64,000 nucleotides of DNA from Planctomycetota bacterium (GTDB lineage Bacteria; Planctomycetota; Phycisphaerae; UBA1845; PWPN01): positions 682,001-746,000 of the forward strand of contig JAKLEZ010000001.1 in the NCBI GenBank assembly GCA_022711465.1, read 5' to 3'. The translations under genes and the position numbers were made by a program. The notes under the pieces are model-generated. The model saw only the letters and a list, made by a program, of their open reading frames with translations. It did not search any database and was not told the DNA's origin. Of this stretch, positions 42,685 to 51,401 are shown piece after piece (position 1 is the first letter of the stretch; every line of letters starts with the position of its first letter).

Positions 42685-43952
42685 CAGTGCTCGTCCTTGA
42701 TCAGGTGATCGGCTGCGGTGCCCGGCGACCAGGTCTTCACCCAGTGATCGAACTCGACCACTTCGTCCTTCGGGTCGAACGTGTGGACTCGTTTGGACGC
42801 CTCCGCCGCGACGGGGAGAGCGGCCATGATCGCAAAGCCGGCGGTGGTCGCGCCCACCCACACCCAGAGACGCAGCCGGTCGCGATGAGTCAGATCCGCG
42901 AACCGCCGAGCCACCCCGACGAGTGCCAGGCCCGCCGCCAGCGTCACGGGAGCGACGAGTTGCTGGTAATAGTGGGTTGACGGCTTGGTCATTGCCCAGA
43001 CCGATGTTGCCTCGATGGCCAGCCAGAGCCACACGAACGCGATCACCGACCAGTCGCCGGGCCTGTGCTGCGGCGGGTCCACCGGCCGCGGCCGGCAGCA
43101 CCACGTTGCGGCTCCGAGAAGCAGCCACCACAGGCAAGGCGACAACGGTGAGATGTTGTACCACGGCGGGCACTCGAAGGGCATCACCGTCAGATGCTTG
43201 CCCGAGAAGCGGCCCAGATCATGAAGATGCGTTTCCAGCCAGCCTTGGGCGTACAGGAAGCCAACCAGCGGCAGCGCGACCAGGGCCATGCCGGCCAAGG
43301 TCCCGAGGCCGGCCACCGCATTCCGACGGGAGCGCCCGGCGACCAGTGCCGTCAGGAGGTCATGGATCACGAACGCCACGAGGAGTGTTGCGGCCGTCTG
43401 CTTCACCGCCAGGGCTGCCCCGATTGCCAGGCCGCGGAGGAGACCTCGCCCCAACGGATGCTCGATCACCAGGTGTGCGTACACTGCCGCGAGCACCGGA
43501 AGGACCAGGTAGTTTTCTCCGAGGTTGAAACCATCCGTGGTGATGTCGCACGCGTTGTAGGTATTCTGGGCGACCACAAAGAAGAGGGTCATGGCCGCTG
43601 CCGTTCGCCGGCCGAACAGGCGTGAAGCCAGCAGCCAGAACGCCACGTATCCTGCGATCAGGAAGGCCGATTCGACGGGAAGGAGCTTCACCCGACTGGG
43701 CGGCCCGGGCCAGATACGAAAGACCCAGCCGCTCAGCACAGCCTGGCCGGGCGGCTTGTCTGGAATCAGGCACGCGACGGTGGCGCCGGGGGCGTAGAGT
43801 TGATAAGCGGCCACCGCATAGACGAAGCTGTCCACCTTGACCGGGGCGCAGAAAGCGGCCGCCCTGCCGACACAGTGAACCAGGATCGCCAAGGCGACCA
43901 GCGCGGCCGGTCCGCTCAGCAAGTAAGGCAGCCGCCGCGCCGACCGAGTCAT
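42684..43952 (-). CDS. GT39-like polytopic membrane glycosyltransferase, paralogue B
   Basis: About 422 residues, starting MTRSARRLPYLLSGPAALVA. The first loop has VKVDSFVYAVAAYQLYAPG and PDKPPGQAVLSGWVFRIWPG, then ESAFLIAGYVAFWLLASRLF and FNLGENYLVLPVLAAV. The layout and several motifs match paralogue A (40428-41732), with Asp in VDSFVY at the position expected for the catalytic acid of GT39/GT83 enzymes. The short periplasmic C-terminus differs. The ATG at 43952 has AGGTGGG upstream; a GTG at 43976, abutting the aminotransferase stop, is the alternative. It belongs to a four-gene minus-strand operon with the DegT aminotransferase. Confidence 0.7.
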   Translation of the reverse strand: MTRSARRLPYLLSGPAALVALAILVHCVGRAAAFCAPVKVDSFVYAVAAYQLYAPGATVACLIPDKPPGQAVLSGWVFRIWPGPPSRVKLLPVESAFLIAGYVAFWLLASRLFGRRTAAAMTLFFVVAQNTYNACDITTDGFNLGENYLVLPVLAAVYAHLVIEHPLGRGLLRGLAIGAALAVKQTAATLLVAFVIHDLLTALVAGRSRRNAVAGLGTLAGMALVALPLVGFLYAQGWLETHLHDLGRFSGKHLTVMPFECPPWYNISPLSPCLWWLLLGAATWCCRPRPVDPPQHRPGDWSVIAFVWLWLAIEATSVWAMTKPSTHYYQQLVAPVTLAAGLALVGVARRFADLTHRDRLRLWVWVGATTAGFAIMAALPVAAEASKRVHTFDPKDEVVEFDHWVKTWSPGTAADHLIKDEH

Positions 43953-43976
43953 GCACCCACCTGTGGGATAGCGCAC

Positions 43977-45212
43977 CTAGGCCGGCAACTCGGCCCGATG
44001 CTGGTAGATTTTCTCGAACGCGGTGGCGATATCGTCGATATCCGACCTTGGCCCCAGAAGCACGCTCTGATAGAGCCAGGCACCTTCCGAGGATGAGGCG
44101 CGTTCGCACACCGGCAACGACACCTTGCGATAATCAAGGCCGGGATGGGTGTCAAGGGGAGCGGTGTAGGGACCGAAGTCCTGGTTGGTGAACATCGGCT
44201 GGCGGTGCAGCGGCACGACGTAGCCGGGTGACGCGGGAACGCCTTCGGCTTCCAGGGCCTTCAGGAATCTCGCCCGAGGCACGCCGAAGACGGATTCGTC
44301 ATACCGGAAGACGAAGAGGTGGTAACCATGCCGGCTCTCGCCCTTGCCGCGGGCCTGGGGCCTGATACCCGGCACCCTGCTCAGACGTTCGTGGAGGTAG
44401 CGGCCGTTTTCCTCGCGTCGTCGGCACTGCTCTTCCAGGCGGTCGAGTTGGGCGTTGAGGATTCCCGCCTGGAACTCGCCGAGGCGGTAGTTGCCGCCCA
44501 TGTGATGATGATCGTACCAGGCCCCGCCGGGGACCCGCCCGCAGTTGTGGGCCGACTTGCAGGCCTCATAGAGTCGATCATCGTTGGTCACGATGATCCC
44601 CCCTTCGCCGCAGCAGAGATTCTTGGACGACTGGAACGAGAACGAGCCGACGTGGCCGATGGCGCCGACACGTCGCCCCTTGTACTCTGCTCCGTGGGCG
44701 TGGGCGGCGTCTTCGATCACCAGCAGGCCATGCCGCTCGGCGATGGCCATGATCGCCTCCATGTCGGCGGGGAGTCCGGCCAGATGCACGGGGATAATCG
44801 CCTTGGTGCGCGGGGTGATGGCCTGCTCGAGCAGAGCGGGATCGATGTTGTAGGTATCCGGTTCCAGATCCACGAACACCGGGGTGGCGTTGGCCTCCAG
44901 GACCGCGCTGGCGGTCGCGAGGAAGGTAAACGGTGGAACGAGGACCTCGTCGCCGGCCTTGATTCCGCCGGCGATGAGGGCGAGTCGAAGAGACACGGTT
45001 CCGTTGACGACCGCAATGCCGTGTTTTGCGCCCTGGTATTCGGCGAACCGCCGCTCGAAGGTGGCCGTCTCTTCCCCGTCGATCCTGCCCCACTTTCCGG
45101 TGTGCAGGACGCGGAGGAGGGCCTGCTCTTCGGGTTTCCCATAGACCGGCCAAGCGGGGAAGGGGTTGGTGCGAACGGGCCTGCCGCCGCAGATCGCCAG
45201 ATGCTTGCTCAC
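43977..45212 (-). CDS. DegT/DnrJ/EryC1 family sugar aminotransferase
   Basis: About 411 residues. PLP-fold hallmarks are NGTVSLRLALIAGGIKAGDE split over the N-terminal third, PVFVDLEPDTYNIDP, VHLAGLPADM, VIEDAAHAHGAEYKG (Asp binding PLP nitrogen) and FSFQSSKNLCCGEGG with the Schiff-base lysine (near 190). C-terminal NYRLGEFQAGIL and PGYVVPLHRQPMF are typical of NDP-sugar aminotransferases. It likely makes an amino sugar nucleotide for the membrane glycosyltransferases that follow in the operon. The GTG at 45212 has AGGAGG eight bases upstream, and a promoter lies 55 bases before it. Confidence 0.88.
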   Translation of the reverse strand: MSKHLAICGGRPVRTNPFPAWPVYGKPEEQALLRVLHTGKWGRIDGEETATFERRFAEYQGAKHGIAVVNGTVSLRLALIAGGIKAGDEVLVPPFTFLATASAVLEANATPVFVDLEPDTYNIDPALLEQAITPRTKAIIPVHLAGLPADMEAIMAIAERHGLLVIEDAAHAHGAEYKGRRVGAIGHVGSFSFQSSKNLCCGEGGIIVTNDDRLYEACKSAHNCGRVPGGAWYDHHHMGGNYRLGEFQAGILNAQLDRLEEQCRRREENGRYLHERLSRVPGIRPQARGKGESRHGYHLFVFRYDESVFGVPRARFLKALEAEGVPASPGYVVPLHRQPMFTNQDFGPYTAPLDTHPGLDYRKVSLPVCERASSSEGAWLYQSVLLGPRSDIDDIATAFEKIYQHRAELPA

Positions 45213-45266
45213 TTCACTGTCCTCCTGGAAACGAGTGCTAACGCGCGTAAGCAACCTATCCCCGGT

Positions 45267-45296
45267 AGCATACCCCCGAAAGCGGTCCGAGAACAA
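45267..45296 (-). promoter_or_regulatory. promoter of the aminotransferase-glycosyltransferase operon
   Basis: Minus-strand TTGTTC (45291-45296), 18-nt spacer, TATGCT (45267-45272); the leader to the GTG at 45212 is about 48 nt. Confidence 0.45.
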
Positions 45297-45320
45297 CACC
45301 TGGGCGGTACGAGTTCCACC

Positions 45321-45404
45321 CGGGCCCTAGGCCTGTGGGGCCTGCGGGGCCAAACGAGGGCCAAGAAGCGGTTGTGGGGGCGGGCCCTGGGCCTGTGGGG
45401 CCTG
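45321..45404. repeat. two 24-bp near-identical repeats spaced exactly 60 bp
   Basis: CGGGCCCTAGGCCTGTGGGG plus CCTG at 45321-45344 recurs at 45381-45404 with a single A/G difference. The flanks are rich in GGGGCC and GGGCC pieces, all within the intergenic region 45213-45592, which holds no gene. The function is unknown; the repeats might be protein-binding sites or a small palindromic repeat family. Confidence 0.6.
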
Positions 45405-45592
45405 TTTTGGCGGCCGTGGGGTGCCGAAGGAGCGGCTCGGTGCCGAGCCCGAGGGCTGTGGGCCGTGGGGTGGGCGGCTCCCGTCATGGGCTTGCGGCGT
45501 TTCTCACGCCTGCGGGAACCGGGCCCGTCGGCCGGCGTCTAAACCGATAGCTGAACGGCCTGAATGCGGGGCTGCTCAAGAAGGAGATCCAG

Positions 45593-47902
45593 ATGTCAGC
45601 ATATCGAGGCACTACGGGCTTGGGCGTCGTGATCGCAGCTCTCGCCGCCTGGATGCCGGCGCTGCCGGCCCTGGGCGACGGGCTCATCATCATTGAGCGG
45701 CCGCCGATGCCGATCATCAGGCCGGGACTTCCGCCGCGAGCCGCCCATTTCCCCCTGGAGGTCAAGAAGCACAACGTCGAGTGCAGCATCCGCGACACCG
45801 TCGGGGTGACGCGCGTGGATCAGGTCTTCCACAACCCGAACGCGCACATCCTCGAGGGCACCTACATGTTTCCTCTGCCGGAGACGGCCGCGGTGCAGAA
45901 ATTCTCGATGTGGATGAACGGCAAGGAGGTACATGGCGAGCTGCTGGATGCGGAGAAGGCCCGTGCGACCTACGAGGAGATCGTTCGCAACATGCGCGAT
46001 CCGGCCCTGCTCGAGTACGTCGGATCCCGATTGTACAAGGCCCGGGTGTTTCCCATCCCGGCCAACGGTGACGTCCGCATTGCCCTGGAGTACACCGAGA
46101 CGATCGCGGTGAACGACGGTCTGGCGGTGTACCGTTATCCTCTCAACACAGAGAAGTTCAGTGCCAAGGACCTCGAGGACGTCAGCATCGTGGTGGATCT
46201 CCGGAGCGAGTTGTCCCTCAGGAACATCTATTGCCCCTCGCACAACGCCACGGTCAGCCGCAAGGGCGACCGCGAGGCGCGGATCGGCTTTGAAGCCCAT
46301 ATGGTCAAGCCTGACCAGGACTTCATCATCCACTATCAGATGAGCCGGAAGGACTTCGGGCTGTCGGTGGTCAGTTACCGCCCGGCGGGCGAGGACGGCT
46401 ACTTCATGGCGAGGATAGCCCCGCCGTTCGACGCCCCGGCCGGCAAGACGATTCCGAAGAACGTGAGTTTCGTCTTCGACACGTCGGGCAGCATGGCCGG
46501 CGACAAGATCATGCAGGCCAAGCGAGCCATGAGTTTCTGCCTGTCGAGTCTGAGGCCGGAGGACCACTTCAACGTCATTTCCTTTGCCACCGAGACCCGG
46601 CTGTTTCGAGACTCGCTTGTGCCCGCCAACCGGCAGAACGTGGAGGCGGCCAAGGAGGAGGTTGAGCGGGTTGTTGCCGCCGGAGGCACGGACATCCACT
46701 CTGCCCTGCGTGAGGCGGTCAAGGCCGGAACCGCGGCCGACAAGGATCGCCCTTACATGATTGTCTTCATGACCGACGGAGAGCCAACGGTTGGCGAGCG
46801 GGTGCCGGAGGTGATTCAGGCCAACGTGAAGAACCTGAACAAGGGGCGGTGCCGGCTGTTTGTCTTTGGTGTAGGGCACAATTTGAACGCCAAGCTGCTG
46901 GATCGGCTCGCTGACGACAACCGGGGAGCCCGCGAGTACATCGATGAGAAGGAGGACATTGAGGTCAAGGTGTCGGGCTTCTTCAAGAAGGTCGCGGATC
47001 CGGTTCTGAGCGATATCGAGCTACGGTTCGGCGGTGCCGAGGTGGGTGAGGTGTACCCGAAGGAGCTGCCCGACCTCTTCCATGGCGGGGAGATGGTGGT
47101 CCTGGGTCGTTACCGCAGGGCCGGCAAGCACGATGTGGTCATCCATGGCAAACGGGGGAAGGACACGGTGGTCTGGGAGTACCCGAGCGCGTTCGCGGAC
47201 GGCACGACGTCAAACGACTTCCTGCCGCGGCTGTGGGCCACGAGGAAGATTGGCTACCTGATGGACGAGATCCGGCTCCATGGGGAGAACCGGGAGTTGA
47301 AGGAGGAGATTGTTCGGCTCGCCAAGCGTTACGCGATCATAACGCCCTACACGTCGTATCTGGTGATTGAGGACGAGAAGGAGATCACGATCGCGGGCGG
47401 CCGAAGCAGAGGGGCGAACGCGTTGTTGCCCGAGCTGCTGGACAGAAGCAGGAGGACCAACGAGAAAGCGCGCTCGGAGATCGATGCGGCCGAGTCGTTC
47501 TCGCGTGCGTCCAGCGGGCGGTTCGCTGTCGATGCCTCCAAGGAAGCCTTGGCCATGCGTTCGGCGAGCCCCGCCGGCGAAACGGGGGGGACCTACGGCG
47601 GATTCGGCTTCGACGCCGGCGGCAAGACCGAGGTTTTTGCCCTGATGATTCCGGCCGGGGCGGGGGAGAAGGAGGCCGGCTCGAGCCCTGTTCGGTTGAT
47701 CGGAAGCAAGACCTTCTACCGCGACGGGGAGCGATGGGTGGACAGCGAGTATGATGGCAAGGCCGAGACTCAGAAGGTCAAGGCGTTCAGCGACGCGTAC
47801 TTCAAGCTGCTGCGCGACAAGGCTGATCTGGGCAAGTATCTGGCTCTGGGCTCGCGTCTGGTGGTCGTGCTGAGCGGCACGGCCTACGAGGTCACGGAGT
47901 AG
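45593..47902 (+). CDS. Secreted VIT and von Willebrand A domain protein
   Basis: A 769-residue protein with an N-terminal signal peptide (VVIAALAAWMPALPALGDG). The VIT domain (about 45-170) has CSIRDTVGVTRVDQVFHNPN, EGTYMFPLP, MWMNGKEVHGELLDAEKA, TYEEIV and SRLYKARVFPIP. The VWA domain (about 288-460) has the complete MIDAS motif DTSGSMAGDK (D296), GGTDIHSAL and VFMTDGEPTVGE. A C-terminal region (470-769) contains LWATRKIGYLMDEIRLHG and AIITPYTSYLVIED, also standard for the inter-alpha-trypsin-inhibitor-like bacterial family. No LPxTG or C-terminal anchor was seen. Ligand and role (surface adhesion or complex assembly) are unknown. AAGGAG precedes the ATG. Its end overlaps the convergent gene by 11 bases. 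Confidence 0.9.
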   Translation: MSAYRGTTGLGVVIAALAAWMPALPALGDGLIIIERPPMPIIRPGLPPRAAHFPLEVKKHNVECSIRDTVGVTRVDQVFHNPNAHILEGTYMFPLPETAAVQKFSMWMNGKEVHGELLDAEKARATYEEIVRNMRDPALLEYVGSRLYKARVFPIPANGDVRIALEYTETIAVNDGLAVYRYPLNTEKFSAKDLEDVSIVVDLRSELSLRNIYCPSHNATVSRKGDREARIGFEAHMVKPDQDFIIHYQMSRKDFGLSVVSYRPAGEDGYFMARIAPPFDAPAGKTIPKNVSFVFDTSGSMAGDKIMQAKRAMSFCLSSLRPEDHFNVISFATETRLFRDSLVPANRQNVEAAKEEVERVVAAGGTDIHSALREAVKAGTAADKDRPYMIVFMTDGEPTVGERVPEVIQANVKNLNKGRCRLFVFGVGHNLNAKLLDRLADDNRGAREYIDEKEDIEVKVSGFFKKVADPVLSDIELRFGGAEVGEVYPKELPDLFHGGEMVVLGRYRRAGKHDVVIHGKRGKDTVVWEYPSAFADGTTSNDFLPRLWATRKIGYLMDEIRLHGENRELKEEIVRLAKRYAIITPYTSYLVIEDEKEITIAGGRSRGANALLPELLDRSRRTNEKARSEIDAAESFSRASSGRFAVDASKEALAMRSASPAGETGGTYGGFGFDAGGKTEVFALMIPAGAGEKEAGSSPVRLIGSKTFYRDGERWVDSEYDGKAETQKVKAFSDAYFKLLRDKADLGKYLALGSRLVVVLSGTAYEVTE

Positions 47903-49481
47903 TCGCGGGCACGTAGCCCTGGATGCTGACGCCCGACTCGTGGGCCGACGCTGTTGATGCGGACGGGGTGTAGCGGCCCGGCAGGAGGGCGTGGAGGGCC
48001 TCGTCCATGGCCGGTTCGCGGCCGACGATCGGCGAGATTACGAAGAGTGCCCCGCGTTGACCGTTGCCACGAGGGCCGGTCTTGGCGGCGGCCCGAAGGC
48101 GCTCCTCGAAGCGTGGATCGAGCGTCCGCGGCACCATGCGGTGCACCGGGGGTTGTCCTTGGTAGACCGGGTTGGCCGTGGTGAACAGCTGTTCTCCGGC
48201 GACGATGTCACCGAGGTAGTAGACGACTTCATCCTCGAACAAAGCCGGGTGGGTGACGATCATGTCATCGGGTGCCAACCGTTCGCGCAACCACGCGAAG
48301 GGGGCGCGGTCCGGGGGGCGCCGATCGGGTCCCCAGAAGACGTAGCCGAGCCAGACCCCGGCGTAGCTCAGAGCGAGGGCCGCGCCGACGATGCCCAGGC
48401 CGACTCGCCCCGGTCGGCGCGAAGCCGCGGTCCCGCCGACACTCATGAGCAAGACTGCCGGGATCCAGGCGGGCAGAAGTGTGCGGATCGCGGTTCCCGG
48501 CGCGCTAGCGGCCCCGGCGATCACCAGGAGGCTGGTGTAGGCAGCGACGGCGGCCGCCAAGGCGAGCGCCTGGCGGCGGGTTCCCTGGAGGAACAAGCCG
48601 GCCATGGCGAGGATCGCGGGTGCCGCGATCAGCCAGCGTTCGAGTCCGAAGAGGGCCCACATTCTCAGGGGCGGCTCGCCGACCAGATTGCAGAACCGCA
48701 AGGGTTCGATTCCGAAGAACGCCTCGAGGAGGCCGATGATTCGTGAGCCAGTCAGGGGTGGCACCCACCAGCTGCTGTCCGCGGCATGGATTGGCGACCA
48801 ATGGCGGGCGAGCCAAATCACCGGGATGACGGCCGCCAGCCACAGGACAGGTGCCGGCCACCACAAGAGGCGGCGGCGGGCGGGGCCCTCGGATCGGACC
48901 AGGAGGTAGACGACGACCATCGGGCAGACCAGGAGCCCGGCGACGTGGCAGTGGGCGGCTGCCAGCGCACTGACGGCCAGGAGCAACAGGGATCGGCGTC
49001 CGCGTTCACCTCGGACGGCGTTTTCGGCGAACCAGAAACATGCCGCGGTTGTCAAGGCGAGGAAGCTGTAGGATCGGATTTCCTGGCTGTAGTGAAGGAG
49101 GACGTGGGAGAACGCGCTCAGCAGCCCGGCCATCCACCCGCTTCCCTTTTGGATTTGTGCGGCGGTTGCCATGACCACGCCCACCGTGGCCACGCCCGCC
49201 AGTACCGGAAGGAGGCGGAACTCGAGCTCGGAAGTGGCGGCCAGCGACCAGAGCTTGAAAGCCAGGAAACCCAGCGAGGGACTGTCTTCCACCCATGGCA
49301 GCTTCGCAAGGAGCTCCCACCAGGGTGCCCGGGCGTGAATAAGGGTGATGGCCTCATCGCGCCACACCTGGGTGCTGGCGGCGCCCAGGAGGCGCCACAC
49401 GAGGGCGAGGACAAGCACGGAGGCTACCGACGCCCACATCGTAGCGGCGTGTCTCCGATGATAGCTGCTCTCGGTGGACAT
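47892..49481 (-). CDS. GT39-like polytopic membrane glycosyltransferase
   Basis: A 529-residue protein. The first helix (VASVLVLALVWRLLGA) is followed by a loop with VWRDEAITLIHARAPW, the Asp-Glu motif of GT39/GT83 (ArnT-like) enzymes. There are about ten further helices (about 80-400) including YSQEIRSYSFLALTTAACFW, and a C-terminal extracytoplasmic domain (about 400-529) with DDMIVTHPALFEDEVVYYLG. It should transfer a sugar from a polyprenyl-phosphate donor outside the membrane. It differs from the paralogues at 40-44 kb, which lack RDEA. The ATG at 49481 is used; a later Met at residue 15 is possible. It is convergent with the VIT-VWA gene. Confidence 0.82.
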   Translation of the reverse strand: MSTESSYHRRHAATMWASVASVLVLALVWRLLGAASTQVWRDEAITLIHARAPWWELLAKLPWVEDSPSLGFLAFKLWSLAATSELEFRLLPVLAGVATVGVVMATAAQIQKGSGWMAGLLSAFSHVLLHYSQEIRSYSFLALTTAACFWFAENAVRGERGRRSLLLLAVSALAAAHCHVAGLLVCPMVVVYLLVRSEGPARRRLLWWPAPVLWLAAVIPVIWLARHWSPIHAADSSWWVPPLTGSRIIGLLEAFFGIEPLRFCNLVGEPPLRMWALFGLERWLIAAPAILAMAGLFLQGTRRQALALAAAVAAYTSLLVIAGAASAPGTAIRTLLPAWIPAVLLMSVGGTAASRRPGRVGLGIVGAALALSYAGVWLGYVFWGPDRRPPDRAPFAWLRERLAPDDMIVTHPALFEDEVVYYLGDIVAGEQLFTTANPVYQGQPPVHRMVPRTLDPRFEERLRAAAKTGPRGNGQRGALFVISPIVGREPAMDEALHALLPGRYTPSASTASAHESGVSIQGYVPATTP

Positions 49482-49529
49482 GAAACCGGCGGACGCACGC
49501 GGAGGAGTACAAGCCGGTCCGCGGCCATT

Positions 49530-49721
49530 CTAGAACGACAGACTACTGCCGCTGATGTTGAGCCAGTGGCTCAGGACGGTGCGGACGTAATCATTGGCAG
49601 CGCTGGAGAGGATTCCACCCACGATCTGGGCGGCCATGGTGTTGCAGCTACTCTGGAGGAGAATACCGCCCGCGGCCATCCAGGCCAGGTAACGCTTCTT
49701 GCGGAACAATCGTGTGACCAC
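49530..49721 (-). CDS. Small putative lipoprotein, 63 residues
   Basis: A short frame with a basic start (VVTRLFRKKRYLAW), a hydrophobic stretch and a lipobox-like LLQSSC (Cys at about 26), then AAQIVGGILSSAANDYVRTVLSH. The start is GTG at 49721 with GAGG about five bases upstream. It is 76 bases downstream of the SH3-type gene on the same strand and could be co-transcribed. The RKKR plus lipobox plus small amphipathic helix pattern supports a real protein; the function is unknown. The short length lowers confidence. Confidence 0.5.
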   Translation of the reverse strand: MVTRLFRKKRYLAWMAAGGILLQSSCNTMAAQIVGGILSSAANDYVRTVLSHWLNISGSSLSF

Positions 49722-49797
49722 ACACACCTCGCTTGTCTTAAGAACGGACGGCGGCGCCGGCACCGGGCGGGCTGTCCGCTGAGTGTCGGGGATACGG

Positions 49798-51207
49798 TTA
49801 CTTCGCGGCACCTGTTGTGGGCCGGATTGCGGTTCGGGTGGGCTCCGAAGTCGACGGAACGGGCATGACCGTGGACCTGGACGGCGCGGCGGCGGGGTCC
49901 TGGACGGTGATTTCCCGAACCACGAAGATTGGCACTGGCGGGAGCGTGTTCTGCAGGAACCGCTGTTCGCTGGCCCGGATGCCCACGTACTTGCCGTAGT
50001 AGTGGACCGGATCGATGGGGCTGCCCGCCGGCACCTCGATGTAGGCCAAGGTGCGATCGGTCTTGGGATCCACCACCCGCCAGCGTTTCGGCCGGTTGGA
50101 CGAACCGTCATACAGGCCGCTCACCCGGATCTCACCGCGGACCGCGATCTCGTCCGGCGGAGGGGCGGGCTTGACGGTGATCTTTGCTCGATCGCGTGCG
50201 ATCCGCTCGGCATCGGTCAGGGCCCTATCCTTGAGCTCGCGCATTTCGCGGACCGCGGCCACCAGTTCGATCATCCGCTGGAGCTGGGTAATGCGGTACT
50301 TTCCGTAGGTCTGGGCGGTCAGGTCCTCCGGCTGGTCGGCCAGCGGCTGAATCTTCTTGATGATCGGCTCGTACCTGCGCTGATCGACCGGCTTGACGGT
50401 CTCGGCCGCGATCTCGGCCTCGATGGCCGTGATTTCCATCTGGTACTTCCCCATACTGGCTTCAGGCTCTGCGGGAGCCGTCGTGGGCCTCGGCTTGTCC
50501 AGCCGGGGCTGGCTGCTGTCGAGTGCCACCTTGCCGGTTGTCGCTTTGTCGCCGGCCAGTTCGCCCGGCCGGACGGTTTCGATCTTGGCGGGCCTGGTGG
50601 CACTCTCGTCCTCCAGCCGGCCGGTGCGGTCGACGAGGTCGCCCTTGATCCACAGGGTGGCGCCCGGCGGCGGCTCGATCTTGTAGAAACCGCCATCGGC
50701 GCTCTCGCCGATGATTTTCACCCGGTCGCCCTTGCCGAGCTTGACCTGCTTGGCGTACTTGCGGTCGTTGAGATTGCTGCCCGCGAAGACCTGAGCGGTA
50801 TCGTTCAGCACGCCGACCTGATCGTCTGCCGTCGGGCGATCGACGCGGGTCTTCTCGACGAGGCTGTAGGTTCCAGCAGGGGGCATAATCTCCAGCCATC
50901 CGAAAACCGAACCCAAGATGGTGACTTCGTCTCCGCGATTCAGCTTAGTGACCGGGTAGTAGCTTGCGTCATACCCGCTGCGGACGTAGACGTCGTTGCC
51001 CCGGACGCGGCCGGTCTTGGATTCCTCGGCGGTGGTTTCGGCCGCGGGTTTCGTGGCCGGCGGAGCGGTTTCGGCCGCAGGCTTGATCTCGGCCGCGGGC
51101 TTGATCTCGGCCGCGGGTTTGGTCGTCACCTGAGCCCACGCGGCGGTGGCGAATGCAGTCAGTACAATCCAGCACGTCCATGCAACCTGCTGTCGACGAG
51201 CGTTCAT
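49798..51207 (-). CDS. Secreted protein with bacterial SH3-like domains
   Basis: About 469 residues. A signal peptide (MNARRQQVAWTCWIVLTAFA, then TAAWA) is followed by a Lys/Pro/Ala/Glu repeat (about 30-60). A first SH3-like domain (about 68-125) has GRVRGNDVYVRSGYDASYYP, then LNRGDEVTILGSVFGWLEI. A second (about 135-200) has AQVFAGSNLNDRKYAKQV and LGKGDRVKIIGESADG. A helical segment (about 255-370) and a final SH3-like region (VRGEIRVSGLYDG ... YIEVPAGSPIDP) follow. Bacterial SH3 domains often bind peptidoglycan or act as spacers. The ATG at 51207 has GAGGAA seven bases upstream. Confidence 0.7.
   Translation of the reverse strand: MNARRQQVAWTCWIVLTAFATAAWAQVTTKPAAEIKPAAEIKPAAETAPPATKPAAETTAEESKTGRVRGNDVYVRSGYDASYYPVTKLNRGDEVTILGSVFGWLEIMPPAGTYSLVEKTRVDRPTADDQVGVLNDTAQVFAGSNLNDRKYAKQVKLGKGDRVKIIGESADGGFYKIEPPPGATLWIKGDLVDRTGRLEDESATRPAKIETVRPGELAGDKATTGKVALDSSQPRLDKPRPTTAPAEPEASMGKYQMEITAIEAEIAAETVKPVDQRRYEPIIKKIQPLADQPEDLTAQTYGKYRITQLQRMIELVAAVREMRELKDRALTDAERIARDRAKITVKPAPPPDEIAVRGEIRVSGLYDGSSNRPKRWRVVDPKTDRTLAYIEVPAGSPIDPVHYYGKYVGIRASEQRFLQNTLPPVPIFVVREITVQDPAAAPSRSTVMPVPSTSEPTRTAIRPTTGAAK
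51034..51120 (-). repeat. in-frame 18-bp tandem repeats encoding KPAAE(I/T)
   Basis: KPAAEI-KPAAEI-KPAAET, then after APPAT another KPAAET, at residues 30-58 of the SH3-type protein. The near-identical 18-bp units suggest slippage-generated length variation in the segment after the signal peptide, possibly a wall-spanning spacer. Confidence 0.75.
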
Positions 51208-51401
51208 GATTCCATTCCTCAACAATCCATGGCGGGTCCGCAGCCGCACCGAGGCGAAGGTCCAGGCCGCGCAACTCTCCTCCCGGGCGAATCTTGTGCC
51301 AACGACCGAGGGACGGGGCCGACTACCGCGCCGTGCCGGCACCCAGGCGCACGCTCGTCATTGGCTGTCCAGGCTATGAAAACTACCCTCCAAGGGTGAT
51401 A

